Shown: positions 1 through 8,451, counted from the stretch's first letter. The stretch: 64,000 bases of DNA from Asticcacaulis sp. AC460 (GCF_000495795.1 NZ_AWGD01000008.1:124001-188000); one strand, 5' to 3'. Translations and numbers: made by a program. The notes: generated by a model from the letters alone, not told the origin.

Positions 1-1111
1 GTGGGTCAAGACCGACCAGAAGCGCTTTACCCGGGCGCGTTCGGCCGAGGGCGTGGCGCAGGATATATTGACGCCGTTCGACGATGATTTGTTGAAGGCG
101 GATGTGAAGGCGTTTTCGACCTTCATGGCGCATCTGAAACAGGCCGATCCCGCGGGCGTGGTCATCATGGTGCAGATCGAGAACGAGATCGGCATGTTGC
201 CGTCGGCGCGCGATCATTCCGACCTGGCGACGAAACAGTTCATGGTGACGCGTGACACCGAGGAGCGGTTTCAGGCGCGGTCATATGCGAAGTTCGTTGA
301 GGCCATGGCCAAGGCCGGCAAGGCGCAGTACGACCTGCCGATGTATGTCAATGCGGCCTTGAACCGGCCGGGCAAGCTGCCGGGGGAATATCCGTCGGCC
401 GGGCCTTTGCCGCATCTGTTCGATATCTGGAAGGGCGTGGCGCCCAGCCTGGATATGCTGTCGCCGGACATCTATTTTCCGGACTTTGTCGAGCGGATGA
501 AGCCGTATTCTTTTAAAGGCAATCCGCTGTTTATCCCGGAAGCCCATTACGCCGGCGATGCGGTGGCTTCGGCCAATGCGTTTTATGCCATAGGTGAGTT
601 GGATGCGATCGGGTTTTCGCCGTTCTCGATCGAGAACCTGCCCGACGGCGATCCGCTGATTTCGGCCTATGCCGTGCTGGACAGCCTGGCGCCGCTGATC
701 CATGCCCAGCGCGGCAAGGAGACCATGCGCGGGTTGAAGGCGCCGATCAATTACGATGGCGTGACGGATACGACGCCTCAGGTGTTCGAGCTGGGTGGAT
801 ACCAGTTTACGGCGGCGTTCATCGATCCGTGGACGGCCAAGGACAAGCAGGTGCCGGGCAATCATGGCGCCTTGATCATCCAGACCGGCAAGGACGAGTT
901 TATCGTCGCGGGTTCGGGGGTGACCTTGACGTTTGCTGATACCGGCAAGGAACGGATCGGCATGGAACAGGTCGTTGAAGGTACGTATGAAAACGGCGTC
1001 TTCGTGCCGGGCAAGTGGCTGAACGGCGACCAGACTCACCAGGGGCGGCATCTGCGTCTGCCGCCCGATAAGTGGGGCGTGCAGAGGCTGAAACTCTATA
1101 GATATAATTGA
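1..1111 (+). CDS. GH35-type beta-galactosidase with DUF5597 C-terminal domain (5' partial)
   Basis: The reading frame is open back to the first base of the window, so the N-terminus lies outside. The visible part starts with the WVKTDQKRF segment typical of GH35 enzymes of the DUF5597 type. A VQIENEIG motif follows and carries the probable acid/base glutamate; FIPEAHY is the candidate nucleophile strand. The last 120 or so residues match the beta-rich DUF5597 tail. Family knowledge suggests hydrolysis of beta-galactosides from plant or algal glycans, in the periplasm or outside. The GH115 gene follows 141 bp downstream on the same strand, so both probably belong to one glycan locus. The substrate cannot be read from the sequence. 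Confidence 0.85.
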   Translation, partial: WVKTDQKRFTRARSAEGVAQDILTPFDDDLLKADVKAFSTFMAHLKQADPAGVVIMVQIENEIGMLPSARDHSDLATKQFMVTRDTEERFQARSYAKFVEAMAKAGKAQYDLPMYVNAALNRPGKLPGEYPSAGPLPHLFDIWKGVAPSLDMLSPDIYFPDFVERMKPYSFKGNPLFIPEAHYAGDAVASANAFYAIGELDAIGFSPFSIENLPDGDPLISAYAVLDSLAPLIHAQRGKETMRGLKAPINYDGVTDTTPQVFELGGYQFTAAFIDPWTAKDKQVPGNHGALIIQTGKDEFIVAGSGVTLTFADTGKERIGMEQVVEGTYENGVFVPGKWLNGDQTHQGRHLRLPPDKWGVQRLKLYRYN

Positions 1112-1116
1112 TGCCT

Positions 1117-1226
1117 CCGGCAGTTGATTTTGACTCTTAAGAAAGGGCCCCGCCCGGCGCTTCGCGCCACCCTCCCCGTAAACGGGGTGGGCAAAGAAAG
1201 AGAAGTCAAACCAAACTGCCGTTGGA
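1117..1226. repeat. Extragenic repeat family A, copy 1
   Basis: This 110 bp element lies between the GH35 and GH115 genes. It holds two consecutive hairpins: GGCGC-TTC-GCGCC, and CCTCCCCGT facing ACGGGGTGG. The imperfect ends (CGGCAGTT near 1121, AACTGCCG near 1217) are inverted. A second copy lies at 18422-18523. Because of it, the long open frame upstream of GH115 should not be counted as coding. Confidence 0.75.
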
Positions 1227-1252
1227 CTAAGAACAGGTTGGGAGAGAGTACG

Positions 1253-3874
1253 ATGAAGGCGATGTGGCTGGCCGCGGTGGTGTGGCTGGCGCCGGTGGCG
1301 GCGCTGGCCTGCGAAGGTCCGGTGGCGGTATGCGCCGGCCAGCAGGACGGCTTTGCGCTGATTTCCGGCGGTAAGCCTGCGGCCGTCTATGTCGACGCCA
1401 ACTCGGCCGGGCCGGTGTTGCAGGTCGCGCAGGATTTTGCCGCTGACCTGGAGCGGGTGTCGGGCGTCAAGCCGGTCATCGTCAATGATTTGAACGGTTT
1501 GAGCGGGCCGGTGGTGATCATCGGCCAGGCCGGGCAACCGGTCATCGACGGGCTGGTGCGGGATGGCAAGCTGGGTGTGGCTGACATTTCAGGAAAATGG
1601 GAAGGGTATGTTCAGCAGGTTGTGACCGGTCCCATACCGGGCATTCCCATGGCTTTGGTGATAACAGGTTCCGATCCGCGCGGGGCCGTGTATGGCACTT
1701 ATGACATTTCCGAAAAAATGGGAGTGTCGCCGTGGTACTGGTGGGCCGATGTGCCGGTTCGCAAACAGACGGATGTGACCGTTCTGGCCGGGGCGCGGTC
1801 GGATGCGCCGGTGGTCAAGTATCGTGGTTTCTTTCTGAACGACGAGGAGCCAGCGCTGGGGAACTGGGCGCGTGAGAAGTTCGGCGGCATCAATGCCGAG
1901 TTCTATGCCCATGTGTTCGAGTTGAATCTGCGGCTGAAGGGCAATTTCCTGTGGCCGGCCATGTGGGGCAAGTCGCTGCCCGATGACGATCCCAAAAGCC
2001 TGGCCATGGCCGACCGGTACGGCGTGGTGTTGAGCACCTCGCACCATGAACCCATGGCGCGGGCTCATGTCGAGTGGCAGCGTCAGAAGGACGCCGGCTT
2101 GATGTCCGGTAAATGGGATTACCGCAGCAATGCCGAGAACCTGCGCAAGTTCTGGCGCGGCGGCATGGAGCGGGCCAACGGCCATGAGCAGGTCATAACC
2201 TTGGGCATGCGTGGCGATGGTGACGAGCCGATGACCGAGGGGACGGCGACGGCCTTGCTGGAGACCATCGTCGCCGACCAGCGCAAGATCATCGGCGAGG
2301 TCACGGGCAAGCCTTTGACGGAGACGCCGCAGGTGTGGGCGCTGTATAAAGAGGTTCAGGATTACTACGACCACGGCATGAAGGCGCCGGAGGACGTAAC
2401 CCTGTTGTTCGCGGATGACAACTGGGGGCAGATCCGGAGGTTGCCCGCCGCGCTCAAGGAGCGGAGCGTTAGCGCAACGCAAAATGCCGGTGCGGAGGCG
2501 AGGGCCGGGGGGTATGGGGTTTATTATCACTTCGACTATGTCGGGGGGCCGCGGAACTACAAGTGGCTGAACACCAACCAGATCGAAAAGACCTGGCAGC
2601 AGATGGACATCGCCTATGAGTCCGGCGCCGACCGGCTGTGGATCGTCAATGTCGGTGACCTGAAGCCGATGGAGTTCCCGCTCGACTTCTTCCTGGACAT
2701 GGCCTGGAACCCCAAGGCCATGGACGTCAATGCGCTGTATGCCTATCCGGCCAACTGGGCCGAGCAGCAGTTCGGGCCGGAGCTGGGCTATACGATTTCG
2801 TACCTGCTGACGGATTCGTCGAAGTGGCTGGCACGGCGTAAGCCTGAATTGCTGGATGCCGGCGTGTTTGCGGCGAGCCCCGATTTCAAGGTGATGACGC
2901 GCGACTGGCAGGACATGCTGGCGGCCTCGAAAGAGGTTCGGGCGGAACTGCCGAAGGAGTATGACGCGGCCTATTTCCAGTTGGTCCATCATCCGATCGC
3001 GGCGGCGGCCAATGTCTATGAGCTGTACAATGCTGTGGCTGACAATCAAGTGGCCGTGGCCAAGGGCGATGCCGTCGCGGCCAATAAGGCGGCCGATGTC
3101 GCCGAGCAGGCCTTCGATCGTGATCAGGCGATCAGTGCTGAGTATCACGGGTTGCTGGGCGGCAAGTGGAACCACATGATGTCGCAGACCCATATCGGTT
3201 ACGACAACTGGCAGCAGCCGGACAAGGATGTCATGCCGGTCGTGAAGCGGCTGCCGGTCGATGGTGTTGTGCCGGCGCGGCAGGTTGTGGTGGCCGATTA
3301 CAGTGCCGTGCCTTATGTCGAGGTGCCGCGTCACTATGGTGGCCGCTATACGGACGAGCATGGCTATGTCTCGATCGATGCCGAATATTTTACGCGGGCG
3401 TTCGGTGACGTCAGTGGTGACGTGTACTGGGAGTTGGTGCCAGATCTGGGGCGGACCGCGGGTTCGTTGATCAGTTTGCCGCAGAACGCACCGGCTTCGG
3501 ATGTGACGGTTCAGGCGCCGATGCGTGTCGAGTATGATGTGTCGACGTTGAAGGACGCCGACGCGGTGTTGCATCTGTATCTGGCGCCGACCCTGGATAC
3601 CCAGGGCAAGGGCGGTTTGCGGATCGGTGTATCGATCGACGGTGGGGCGGTGCAGGTTTTGAGTTTTGATCTCAAGCCGGATGCGCCGGATTGGAACGAG
3701 GCCGTCAAGAACAATGCTCATGTGTTGAAGGCTTCGTTCCCGGGTTTGAAGGCCGGAGCGCATACGATCAAGGTGTTCCGAATCGATGGGAATGTCGTGC
3801 TGGAGAAGCTGGTTTTGGATACGGGTGGTTTGGGGGCTTCGTATCTGGGGCCGGTGAGGAGCATGCAGAATTAG
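1253..3874 (+). CDS. Glycoside hydrolase family 115 (alpha-glucuronidase-like)
   Basis: An 873-residue secreted enzyme. The ATG at 1253 follows a GGAGAGAG ribosome binding site and begins a clear signal peptide (MKAMWLAAVVWLAPVAALA); the upstream in-frame extension is repeat DNA. The family hallmark is seen around residues 185-240: KYRGFFLNDEEPALGNW, then a segment ending in NFLWPAMWG. An (alpha/beta)-type catalytic core follows, and a beta-rich C-terminal domain runs from about residue 690. GH115 enzymes remove (4-O-methyl-)glucuronic acid from glucuronoxylan side chains, usually in the periplasm. Its neighbour is a GH35-type beta-galactosidase, which fits hemicellulose or arabinogalactan breakdown. 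Family is confident; exact substrate is inference. Confidence 0.9.
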   Translation: MKAMWLAAVVWLAPVAALACEGPVAVCAGQQDGFALISGGKPAAVYVDANSAGPVLQVAQDFAADLERVSGVKPVIVNDLNGLSGPVVIIGQAGQPVIDGLVRDGKLGVADISGKWEGYVQQVVTGPIPGIPMALVITGSDPRGAVYGTYDISEKMGVSPWYWWADVPVRKQTDVTVLAGARSDAPVVKYRGFFLNDEEPALGNWAREKFGGINAEFYAHVFELNLRLKGNFLWPAMWGKSLPDDDPKSLAMADRYGVVLSTSHHEPMARAHVEWQRQKDAGLMSGKWDYRSNAENLRKFWRGGMERANGHEQVITLGMRGDGDEPMTEGTATALLETIVADQRKIIGEVTGKPLTETPQVWALYKEVQDYYDHGMKAPEDVTLLFADDNWGQIRRLPAALKERSVSATQNAGAEARAGGYGVYYHFDYVGGPRNYKWLNTNQIEKTWQQMDIAYESGADRLWIVNVGDLKPMEFPLDFFLDMAWNPKAMDVNALYAYPANWAEQQFGPELGYTISYLLTDSSKWLARRKPELLDAGVFAASPDFKVMTRDWQDMLAASKEVRAELPKEYDAAYFQLVHHPIAAAANVYELYNAVADNQVAVAKGDAVAANKAADVAEQAFDRDQAISAEYHGLLGGKWNHMMSQTHIGYDNWQQPDKDVMPVVKRLPVDGVVPARQVVVADYSAVPYVEVPRHYGGRYTDEHGYVSIDAEYFTRAFGDVSGDVYWELVPDLGRTAGSLISLPQNAPASDVTVQAPMRVEYDVSTLKDADAVLHLYLAPTLDTQGKGGLRIGVSIDGGAVQVLSFDLKPDAPDWNEAVKNNAHVLKASFPGLKAGAHTIKVFRIDGNVVLEKLVLDTGGLGASYLGPVRSMQN

Positions 3875-3902
3875 GAAGGGGGCGGGAATGAGGGCAAGAG
3901 TA

Positions 3903-3975
3903 CGGCGGGCCAAATCCCCCACCGTCTCATGTGCTTCCAGCACATGATCCACCTCCCCGTATAACGGGGAGGTAT
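3903..3975. repeat. Extragenic repeat family C, copy 1
   Basis: This element starts 29 bp after the GH115 stop. It has two stem-loops: TCATGTGC-TTCCA-GCACATGA, then CCTCCCCGT facing ACGGGGAGG. It is near-identical to 7203-7276 apart from a compensatory pair change in the first stem (G-C here, T-A there). Confidence 0.8.
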
Positions 3976-4008
3976 GATATTATTATGTTTGGTACTGCAC
4001 GACAGTGC

Positions 4009-4341
4009 TTAAGTCCGCCGCTTCTTCAGGCGTTTGGCGTTGGCCATGGCGCGGGTGCGGAAGGGCTTCATCGTCTTGCGCGTCAAGGTTTCCGGGCTTT
4101 CGTTGGTGAGGATACCCGTCGATAGCGCAATCAGGGATTCGGCAGCGGCTTCGGCCTTTTCCTGGCCCATAAGGAGGAATTCGGCGCTGTCACGGGGGCT
4201 CAGCGGGAATTGCGCCATCGCCATGCGGTTCAGGCGGTGGCGGATCACCTGGGCCGAGGCCAGCATCATCTCGGCCGTCTGCCAGCCAAGACCGGTCCAT
4301 TGCGTCACAGACAGGGATTTGGGCGTTTTGCGTCGTGGCAT
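4009..4341 (-). CDS. Phasin-like small protein
   Basis: A 110-residue basic protein. The pattern WTGLGWQTAEMMLASAQVI near residue 16 followed by a GQEKAEAAAESL helix around residue 60 resembles phasin-type proteins that coat polyhydroxyalkanoate granules. The C-terminus is strongly basic (KRLKKRRT). There is no signal peptide or membrane helix. It is divergent from the DUF3422 gene, and family C and B repeats flank it. No PHA synthase or depolymerase is nearby, so the role rests on sequence resemblance alone; a granule- or DNA-binding helical protein of another kind is possible. Confidence 0.55.
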   Translation of the reverse strand: MPRRKTPKSLSVTQWTGLGWQTAEMMLASAQVIRHRLNRMAMAQFPLSPRDSAEFLLMGQEKAEAAAESLIALSTGILTNESPETLTRKTMKPFRTRAMANAKRLKKRRT

Positions 4342-4408
4342 GAGTCACCTCCGGCGATAGGGTGACGTTGTGACGGTAAGGAAGCGATGTGTGGTGGCGG
4401 TTTCTACG

Positions 4409-4464
4409 GTAAGATACCCCTCCACCGCTCCGCGGTCCCCCTCCCCATGAAATGGGGAGGAGAA
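4409..4464. repeat. Extragenic repeat family B, copy 1
   Basis: This copy begins GTAAGATACCCCTCC. It contains the hairpins ACCGC-TCC-GCGGT and CTCCCCA-TGAAA-TGGGGAG. It lies in the divergent space between the phasin-like and DUF3422 genes. Its end differs from the other copies. Confidence 0.75.
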
Positions 4465-4563
4465 GGAAGAAAGTGTCTCTCTCCGTTCAGTGCTGTTGCA
4501 ACAGGACACAGGAAGTGACGTTACGGCAGGGCGGTGCGTGGTAAGTTGCGGCAAATCAAAAAT

Positions 4564-5844
4564 ATGCCACTCGAGTCCCCCATGTCCCGACCTTCCGACC
4601 ATCCCTTGCGGGCGTCGCTCAGCGACCTCATGCACGCCCGCGTCATCCCCGTCTTCGCCGCCCCCGCCGTCGTGCGCAGTTGGGTTTATCTGCTCAACGA
4701 TGAAGAACGCGCCGCCGAGCGGACGTGGATCGACGCATTGGCCGGCGAGCATGGCGCCGAGGGCTGGACGTTGCATGATATCGGCGACACCGGCGGTATG
4801 ATCTGGGAACGGCATGGCGAGTTTTCGACCTATCTCAAGTTCACCACGGCGGTCGATCAGGATGAGGCGACGCAGAACGGGTTGGGGTTTTGCAGTCTCA
4901 AGACGGCGTATTTTCCGTGGCTGAGCGGGGCGCCGGGAAGCGTGTTTCGCAGTGTCGAGATCGCGGTCCTGCCGTATGAGCCCGAGCCGGAGCAGCTCCA
5001 GGCATCGATCGATCTGAGCCAGGCGGTGTGTTGCGATGTCTTCGGCGGCAAGGCGCGGATCTGGTCGGACTTCCGCATGCACGAGGGCGGAGCAGGGCGG
5101 ATCTATGTTCATGACCGGGGTTTGCAGAACGATCAGTTGTCGCGGCTGCTGCAGAACCTGATCGAGATCGGGCATTACCGCAAGCTGGCGCTGCTGGGGT
5201 TTCCGGTGGCGCGCGAATTGATGGCCTGGCTGAAAGAGGCCGAGGCGCGGTTGGCGGCGGTGACGTCGGACATGGCCAGCCAGAGCGCGTCGCAGGCGCA
5301 GGTGCTGGACCGATTGATGGCCTTGTCGGACGAGGTCGAGCAGCGGGTGAATGCGGTCAGCTTCCGTCAGGGGGCGACGCGGGCCTATGCGCAACTGGCC
5401 GAGGACCGGCTGGTATCGTTGCGCGAAAGCCGGGTCGAGGGGTTTTCAACCATGGCCGAGTTCATCGAGCGGCGGTTGCGCCCGGCCATGCGGACCTGCG
5501 ATGCGGCGGAGCGGCGGCTGGATGAGATTTCGTCGCGTATCGGCCGGGTGAGCGACCTGTTGCGGGCGCGGATTTCGATCTCGCTGGAGGTGCAGAACCA
5601 GGATCTGCTGAAGAGCATGGATCTGCGGGCGCGGTTGCAGGTCAAGCTGTCGGGGCTGGTCGAGGGGCTGTCGGTGTTCGCGGTCAGCTATTACGTGTTC
5701 AGTCTGTTGAAGTATGTCGTGGATTCGGCGGTGCCGAAGGAGGTGGCGCATTGGCTGTACGCGCCGATGATCGCCGGAATTCTGGCGCTGGCCTGGCTGT
5801 TTATCTATCACCGGAAGAAGAAGATCGAGGAACAGGCCGAGTAG
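4564..5844 (+). CDS. DUF3422 family membrane-anchored protein
   Basis: About 426 residues, matching the DUF3422 family of proteobacterial proteins of unknown function. The N-terminal part (HPLRASLSDLMHARVIP) is the family signature. A helical, probably coiled region spans roughly residues 230-350. Two membrane helices follow near the C-terminus (SVFAVSYYVFSLLKYVV and the segment before FIYHRKKK). The start is uncertain: ATG at 4564, ATG at 4582 and GTG at 4534 are in frame and none has a strong Shine-Dalgarno site. The gene stands alone, with a family B repeat upstream and a long inverted repeat downstream. Confidence 0.8.
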   Translation: MPLESPMSRPSDHPLRASLSDLMHARVIPVFAAPAVVRSWVYLLNDEERAAERTWIDALAGEHGAEGWTLHDIGDTGGMIWERHGEFSTYLKFTTAVDQDEATQNGLGFCSLKTAYFPWLSGAPGSVFRSVEIAVLPYEPEPEQLQASIDLSQAVCCDVFGGKARIWSDFRMHEGGAGRIYVHDRGLQNDQLSRLLQNLIEIGHYRKLALLGFPVARELMAWLKEAEARLAAVTSDMASQSASQAQVLDRLMALSDEVEQRVNAVSFRQGATRAYAQLAEDRLVSLRESRVEGFSTMAEFIERRLRPAMRTCDAAERRLDEISSRIGRVSDLLRARISISLEVQNQDLLKSMDLRARLQVKLSGLVEGLSVFAVSYYVFSLLKYVVDSAVPKEVAHWLYAPMIAGILALAWLFIYHRKKKIEEQAE

Positions 5845-5867
5845 CCGCCCTGAACCGGTTACGGGGT

Positions 5868-5980
5868 GTGGGGTCCGTGGCCCCAAGACTTTTCTTCTTC
5901 CTTCCCTATACCGTCGCCCAAGGGGGCGAGGTATAGGGAAGGAAAGAGGGAAGACTGGGGCCTCAGGCCCCAGACCCCAT
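5868..5980. repeat. Long nested inverted repeat after the DUF3422 gene
   Basis: A perfect 15-bp stem (5898-5912 with 5930-5944; TTCCTTCCCTATACC on the left) encloses a 6-bp inner stem. It is flanked by an outer GTGGGGTC / GACCCCAT pair (868-875 and 973-980 of the 5 kb line). A separate GGGGCCTCAGGCCCC palindrome sits in the right arm. The TGGGGTCC-GGCC core resembles the palindrome at 26308-26338. It may act as a terminator for the upstream gene, since TTTT occurs inside the left arm. Confidence 0.6.
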
Positions 5981-6001
5981 TACTTGTTCAGGGCGAATCC
6001 C

Positions 6002-6406
6002 ATGATCCACGAAGGCGGCTGCCTATGCGGCGCGGTGCGCTACCGCATCTCCGGCGAACCTATGGGCAGCATGGTCTGCCATTGCCGCACCTGCCGCAAG
6101 GTCTCCGGCGCGCCGGTCATCGCTTGGCTGTCCGTCGCAAGGGAGACCTTCACCCTTGAAGGGCCGACCACAATCTTCAAGTCTTCGCCGAACGTCACAC
6201 GCACATTCTGCGCTAAATGTGGCACCGGCCTCACCTATGAGCACGCCAACGAACCCGGCGAGGTTGGCGTCACCATCTGTTCGCTGGATGATTCCAACGC
6301 TTTCCCGCCGACCCACCATTCCTGGCTCGAGCACGACCTAAACTGGGTGAAGTTCGGTGACGGTCTGCCGAGCTTTCAGCAGTCGCGTTACGGTAATCCG
6401 GAATGA
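6002..6406 (+). CDS. GFA/CENP-V fold zinc protein
   Basis: A 134-residue protein of the glutathione-dependent formaldehyde-activating (GFA, DUF636) fold. Zinc-binding cysteines are visible as GGCLCG (C7, C9), CHCRTC (C26, C28, C31) and FCAKCG near residue 70. The start at 6002 puts the family's first strand (MIHEGGCLCGAVRY) at the N-terminus; an upstream in-frame ATG at 5984 would add six residues. Members of this fold have varied or unknown roles and few are true formaldehyde-glutathione enzymes, so I assign only the fold. Its stop overlaps the ATG of the astacin gene by 4 nt, which suggests translational coupling. Confidence 0.85.
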   Translation: MIHEGGCLCGAVRYRISGEPMGSMVCHCRTCRKVSGAPVIAWLSVARETFTLEGPTTIFKSSPNVTRTFCAKCGTGLTYEHANEPGEVGVTICSLDDSNAFPPTHHSWLEHDLNWVKFGDGLPSFQQSRYGNPE

Positions 6407-7182
6407 AACTCTGGCTTTTGCTGCTCGCGGTTATGTCGCCGGTATCGGCTCAGGCCGGCGCCGTCATGAAGGGCACCAACCCGTGGCCCAACGCCACCGT
6501 GCCGTATCAGCTCACCGCCGACATCCTGAAAACCGCCGGCACCACCAGCAAGGACTGCACCGGCTGGGCTAAATGGAAGGCCTCCGCGGCGCAGAAGGCG
6601 TGCCGCGCCATGGACGACTGGCACCGCCGGACCGGAGTCCGCTTCGTCGCGCGAGAAGGTCTGGGCAGCGTCCAGATCAAGCTGAATGCCAGCGCCACCA
6701 CGGCGACCGTCGGCTACATGCCGATCGGCAACCAAGTCAATATCGAGCCCAACGCCAATTACGGCTCTATCCTGCATGAGTTCGGCCATATCCTGGGTTT
6801 AATGCACGAACACCAGCGCACCGATCGTGGGACCTATCTGACCTTTGAGCCTTTCCTGCAAGATTATCTCAAGACCTGCGGGTTGGGCCTGACGCCGGTG
6901 TGCCTGGATGTGCGCAATGCCTTCCCCAGCCGAGAGACGCGCCTGAGTTCGGACTACGATCCGTGTTCGCTGATGCACTACCTGGCCAAACAGCAGCCGC
7001 GCCACAAGGAAGACCCGCGCTGGAGCCGGATATATACGTTGACGGCGAAGGGCAGAGCGGCCGAAACGGCGTGCCTGCCGCAGTTCGCTAAACTGGAAAA
7101 GCGCTGCCGCAAGATTGGCCAGAAATGCGCTATTTCGGAGCGTGACGCCTGGACCGTTCGGCGGTTTCACGGGCTGGCGTAA
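6403..7182 (+). CDS. Secreted astacin-type (M12A-like) zinc metalloprotease
   Basis: A 259-residue protein with an N-terminal signal peptide (MKLWLLLLAVMSPVSAQA). It carries the full astacin zinc motif HEFGHILGLMHE at residues 125-136 (HExxHxxGxxHE). A Met-turn with the expected SLMHY follows at 189-193. There are several cysteines for disulfides. There is no long propeptide, so the enzyme may be active early or regulated otherwise. It probably degrades proteins in the periplasm or outside. The start codon overlaps the GFA gene stop (ATGA), an odd pairing of a cytosolic fold with a secreted protease. Confidence 0.85.
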   Translation: MKLWLLLLAVMSPVSAQAGAVMKGTNPWPNATVPYQLTADILKTAGTTSKDCTGWAKWKASAAQKACRAMDDWHRRTGVRFVAREGLGSVQIKLNASATTATVGYMPIGNQVNIEPNANYGSILHEFGHILGLMHEHQRTDRGTYLTFEPFLQDYLKTCGLGLTPVCLDVRNAFPSRETRLSSDYDPCSLMHYLAKQQPRHKEDPRWSRIYTLTAKGRAAETACLPQFAKLEKRCRKIGQKCAISERDAWTVRRFHGLA

Positions 7183-7202
7183 GGGAGCGGGGCGAGGGAA
7201 GA

Positions 7203-7276
7203 CCACGGCGGGCCAAATCCCCCACCGTCTCATTTGCTTCCAGCAAATGATCCACCTCCCCGTATAACGGGGAGGT
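7203..7276. repeat. Extragenic repeat family C, copy 2
   Basis: Same layout as 3903-3975. The first stem is TCATTTGC-TTCCA-GCAAATGA, and the second pairs CCTCCCCGT with ACGGGGAGG. It follows the astacin stop by about 20 bp, as copy 1 follows GH115. Confidence 0.8.
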
Positions 7277-7328
7277 ATAGAATTATTTATGTTGCCCAGT
7301 CTGACTATGAAGAATTTACCTCCGAAAT

Positions 7329-8042
7329 TCACGCTTCGTAGCGCGACAGGCCGCCCGTCGCGGCGACCTTCACAGGACCGGCGTTGCTTAAGGGTACCGT
7401 GGCGGGCCAGCGGATACCGTCCGGCAGGATACGGTCCTTGCGCACCCGCGCCACGCTGACCTTATCCGACTGATTGCCGCCCAAGATGTGGTAGGCGACA
7501 TCGTCCTCGCCGGCATAGAAGCCGACATGGCCCTTCCAACTGGTCGGCTTTTCACGCCAGAACACCATGACCGCGCCCGGCCGGACCGTGCAAGGCGCGC
7601 CAAAGCGGCGCCAGCTCTGGGCACTCAGCGGATTGCCGGGCAGGGGCTCGGTGTTCAGGGTCGAGCTGATGCAATGGGCGACGAACAGACCGCACCAAGC
7701 AATGTCGTCGCTTTTGTACGGGATGCCGGCGTCGTCGGCCCATTGCAGAAGCACCGGATTGCTGCCGGGGGAGGTGTCTTCGCGCACCCCCAGAAGCCGG
7801 CGGGCTTCCTGGAACCAGATGATGGCGACGTCGTCCAGCGGATCGACCGCCGGCGCCTGGCCGAACAGGGCGGCGCTGGTGACCGGGCCGACCACGCCAT
7901 CGGGCTGAAGGTTGTTGGCGCGCTGGAACGCCTTGACCGCGGTGTCGGTGCGGCGGCCCCAGACGCCGTCGATATTACCCGGACTGAAGCCCTTGGCCGC
8001 CAGAGCTTGCTGAATGGCCATGACGCGCTGCTTTACAGACAT
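7329..8042 (-). CDS. Peptidoglycan-binding protein with TIGR02594/CHAP-like amidase domain
   Basis: A 237-residue protein with two modules. Residues 3-61 are a PG_binding_1 repeat (IQQALAAKGFSPGNIDGVWG, then FQRANNLQPDGVVGP). Residues 75-212 resemble the TIGR02594 cysteine-hydrolase family; the probable catalytic residues are C117 in AWCGLF and H172 in GHVGFY. There is no signal peptide, so export would need a holin or another route, as for phage endolysins and gene transfer agent lysins. No phage structural genes are nearby. The function is probably peptidoglycan cleavage. It could be a domesticated endolysin, which is inference. Confidence 0.75.
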   Translation of the reverse strand: MSVKQRVMAIQQALAAKGFSPGNIDGVWGRRTDTAVKAFQRANNLQPDGVVGPVTSAALFGQAPAVDPLDDVAIIWFQEARRLLGVREDTSPGSNPVLLQWADDAGIPYKSDDIAWCGLFVAHCISSTLNTEPLPGNPLSAQSWRRFGAPCTVRPGAVMVFWREKPTSWKGHVGFYAGEDDVAYHILGGNQSDKVSVARVRKDRILPDGIRWPATVPLSNAGPVKVAATGGLSRYEA

Positions 8043-8226
8043 CGAATGTCTCCCCGTAATGCCCCGCCACCAGCCCGCTATCCTCTTACCACTTTCGGGG
8101 GAATTTCGTGAGGGATTTTTCTACTTAGCGGGGATTATTCATGATGGCTTGACAGGCCGTCGGATCGGGTGAACAAAAGGGGAATTATGGCAGAAGGCCG
8201 CTGTATCGTGTTGAGGGATGATCGCC

Positions 8227-8451
8227 GTGGCCAAACCGTTTTGCGACAAGCTGTTCGATTGCTGCTGGGTGGATTTGCAGGGCTATCCGCGGCCGGAACT
8301 GGTCATCCAGAAGCGGTGGAAGCCGAAGATCTTCGCGATCGACGAGTTTCTGTATGATGAGCGCGGGACAGCATTGCCGGTCAATGCCGATGCGCCGGCG
8401 ATCCTGGTGATCTACAACACGACCGTGTCACCGCGACGACGCGTCGCTTGA
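8227..8451 (+). CDS. Small hypothetical protein
   Basis: A 74-residue frame that begins with GTG at 8227, spaced properly after a GAGGGA site; an ATG at 8218 is also in frame. The codons show the strong third-position G/C bias of real genes in this window, and the protein has a balanced composition (for example KPKIFAIDEFLYDERG). I do not recognise a family. It sits alone between the amidase-like gene and the MBL gene. No membrane or export signal is visible. Confidence 0.45.
   Translation: MAKPFCDKLFDCCWVDLQGYPRPELVIQKRWKPKIFAIDEFLYDERGTALPVNADAPAILVIYNTTVSPRRRVA

Noticed and set aside
1124-1252. Long in-frame N-terminal extension of the GH115 gene
   Set aside because: It runs through family A repeat DNA, and a good ribosome binding site and signal peptide begin at 1253.
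281-1537. Long minus-strand open frame opposite the GH35 and GH115 genes
   Set aside because: The protein is Arg/His/Gln-rich without any domain, typical of the shadow of G+C-rich coding DNA.
1589-3952. 787-codon minus-strand frame opposite GH115
   Set aside because: It is a shadow frame; the plus strand carries a full catalytic protein with clear motifs.
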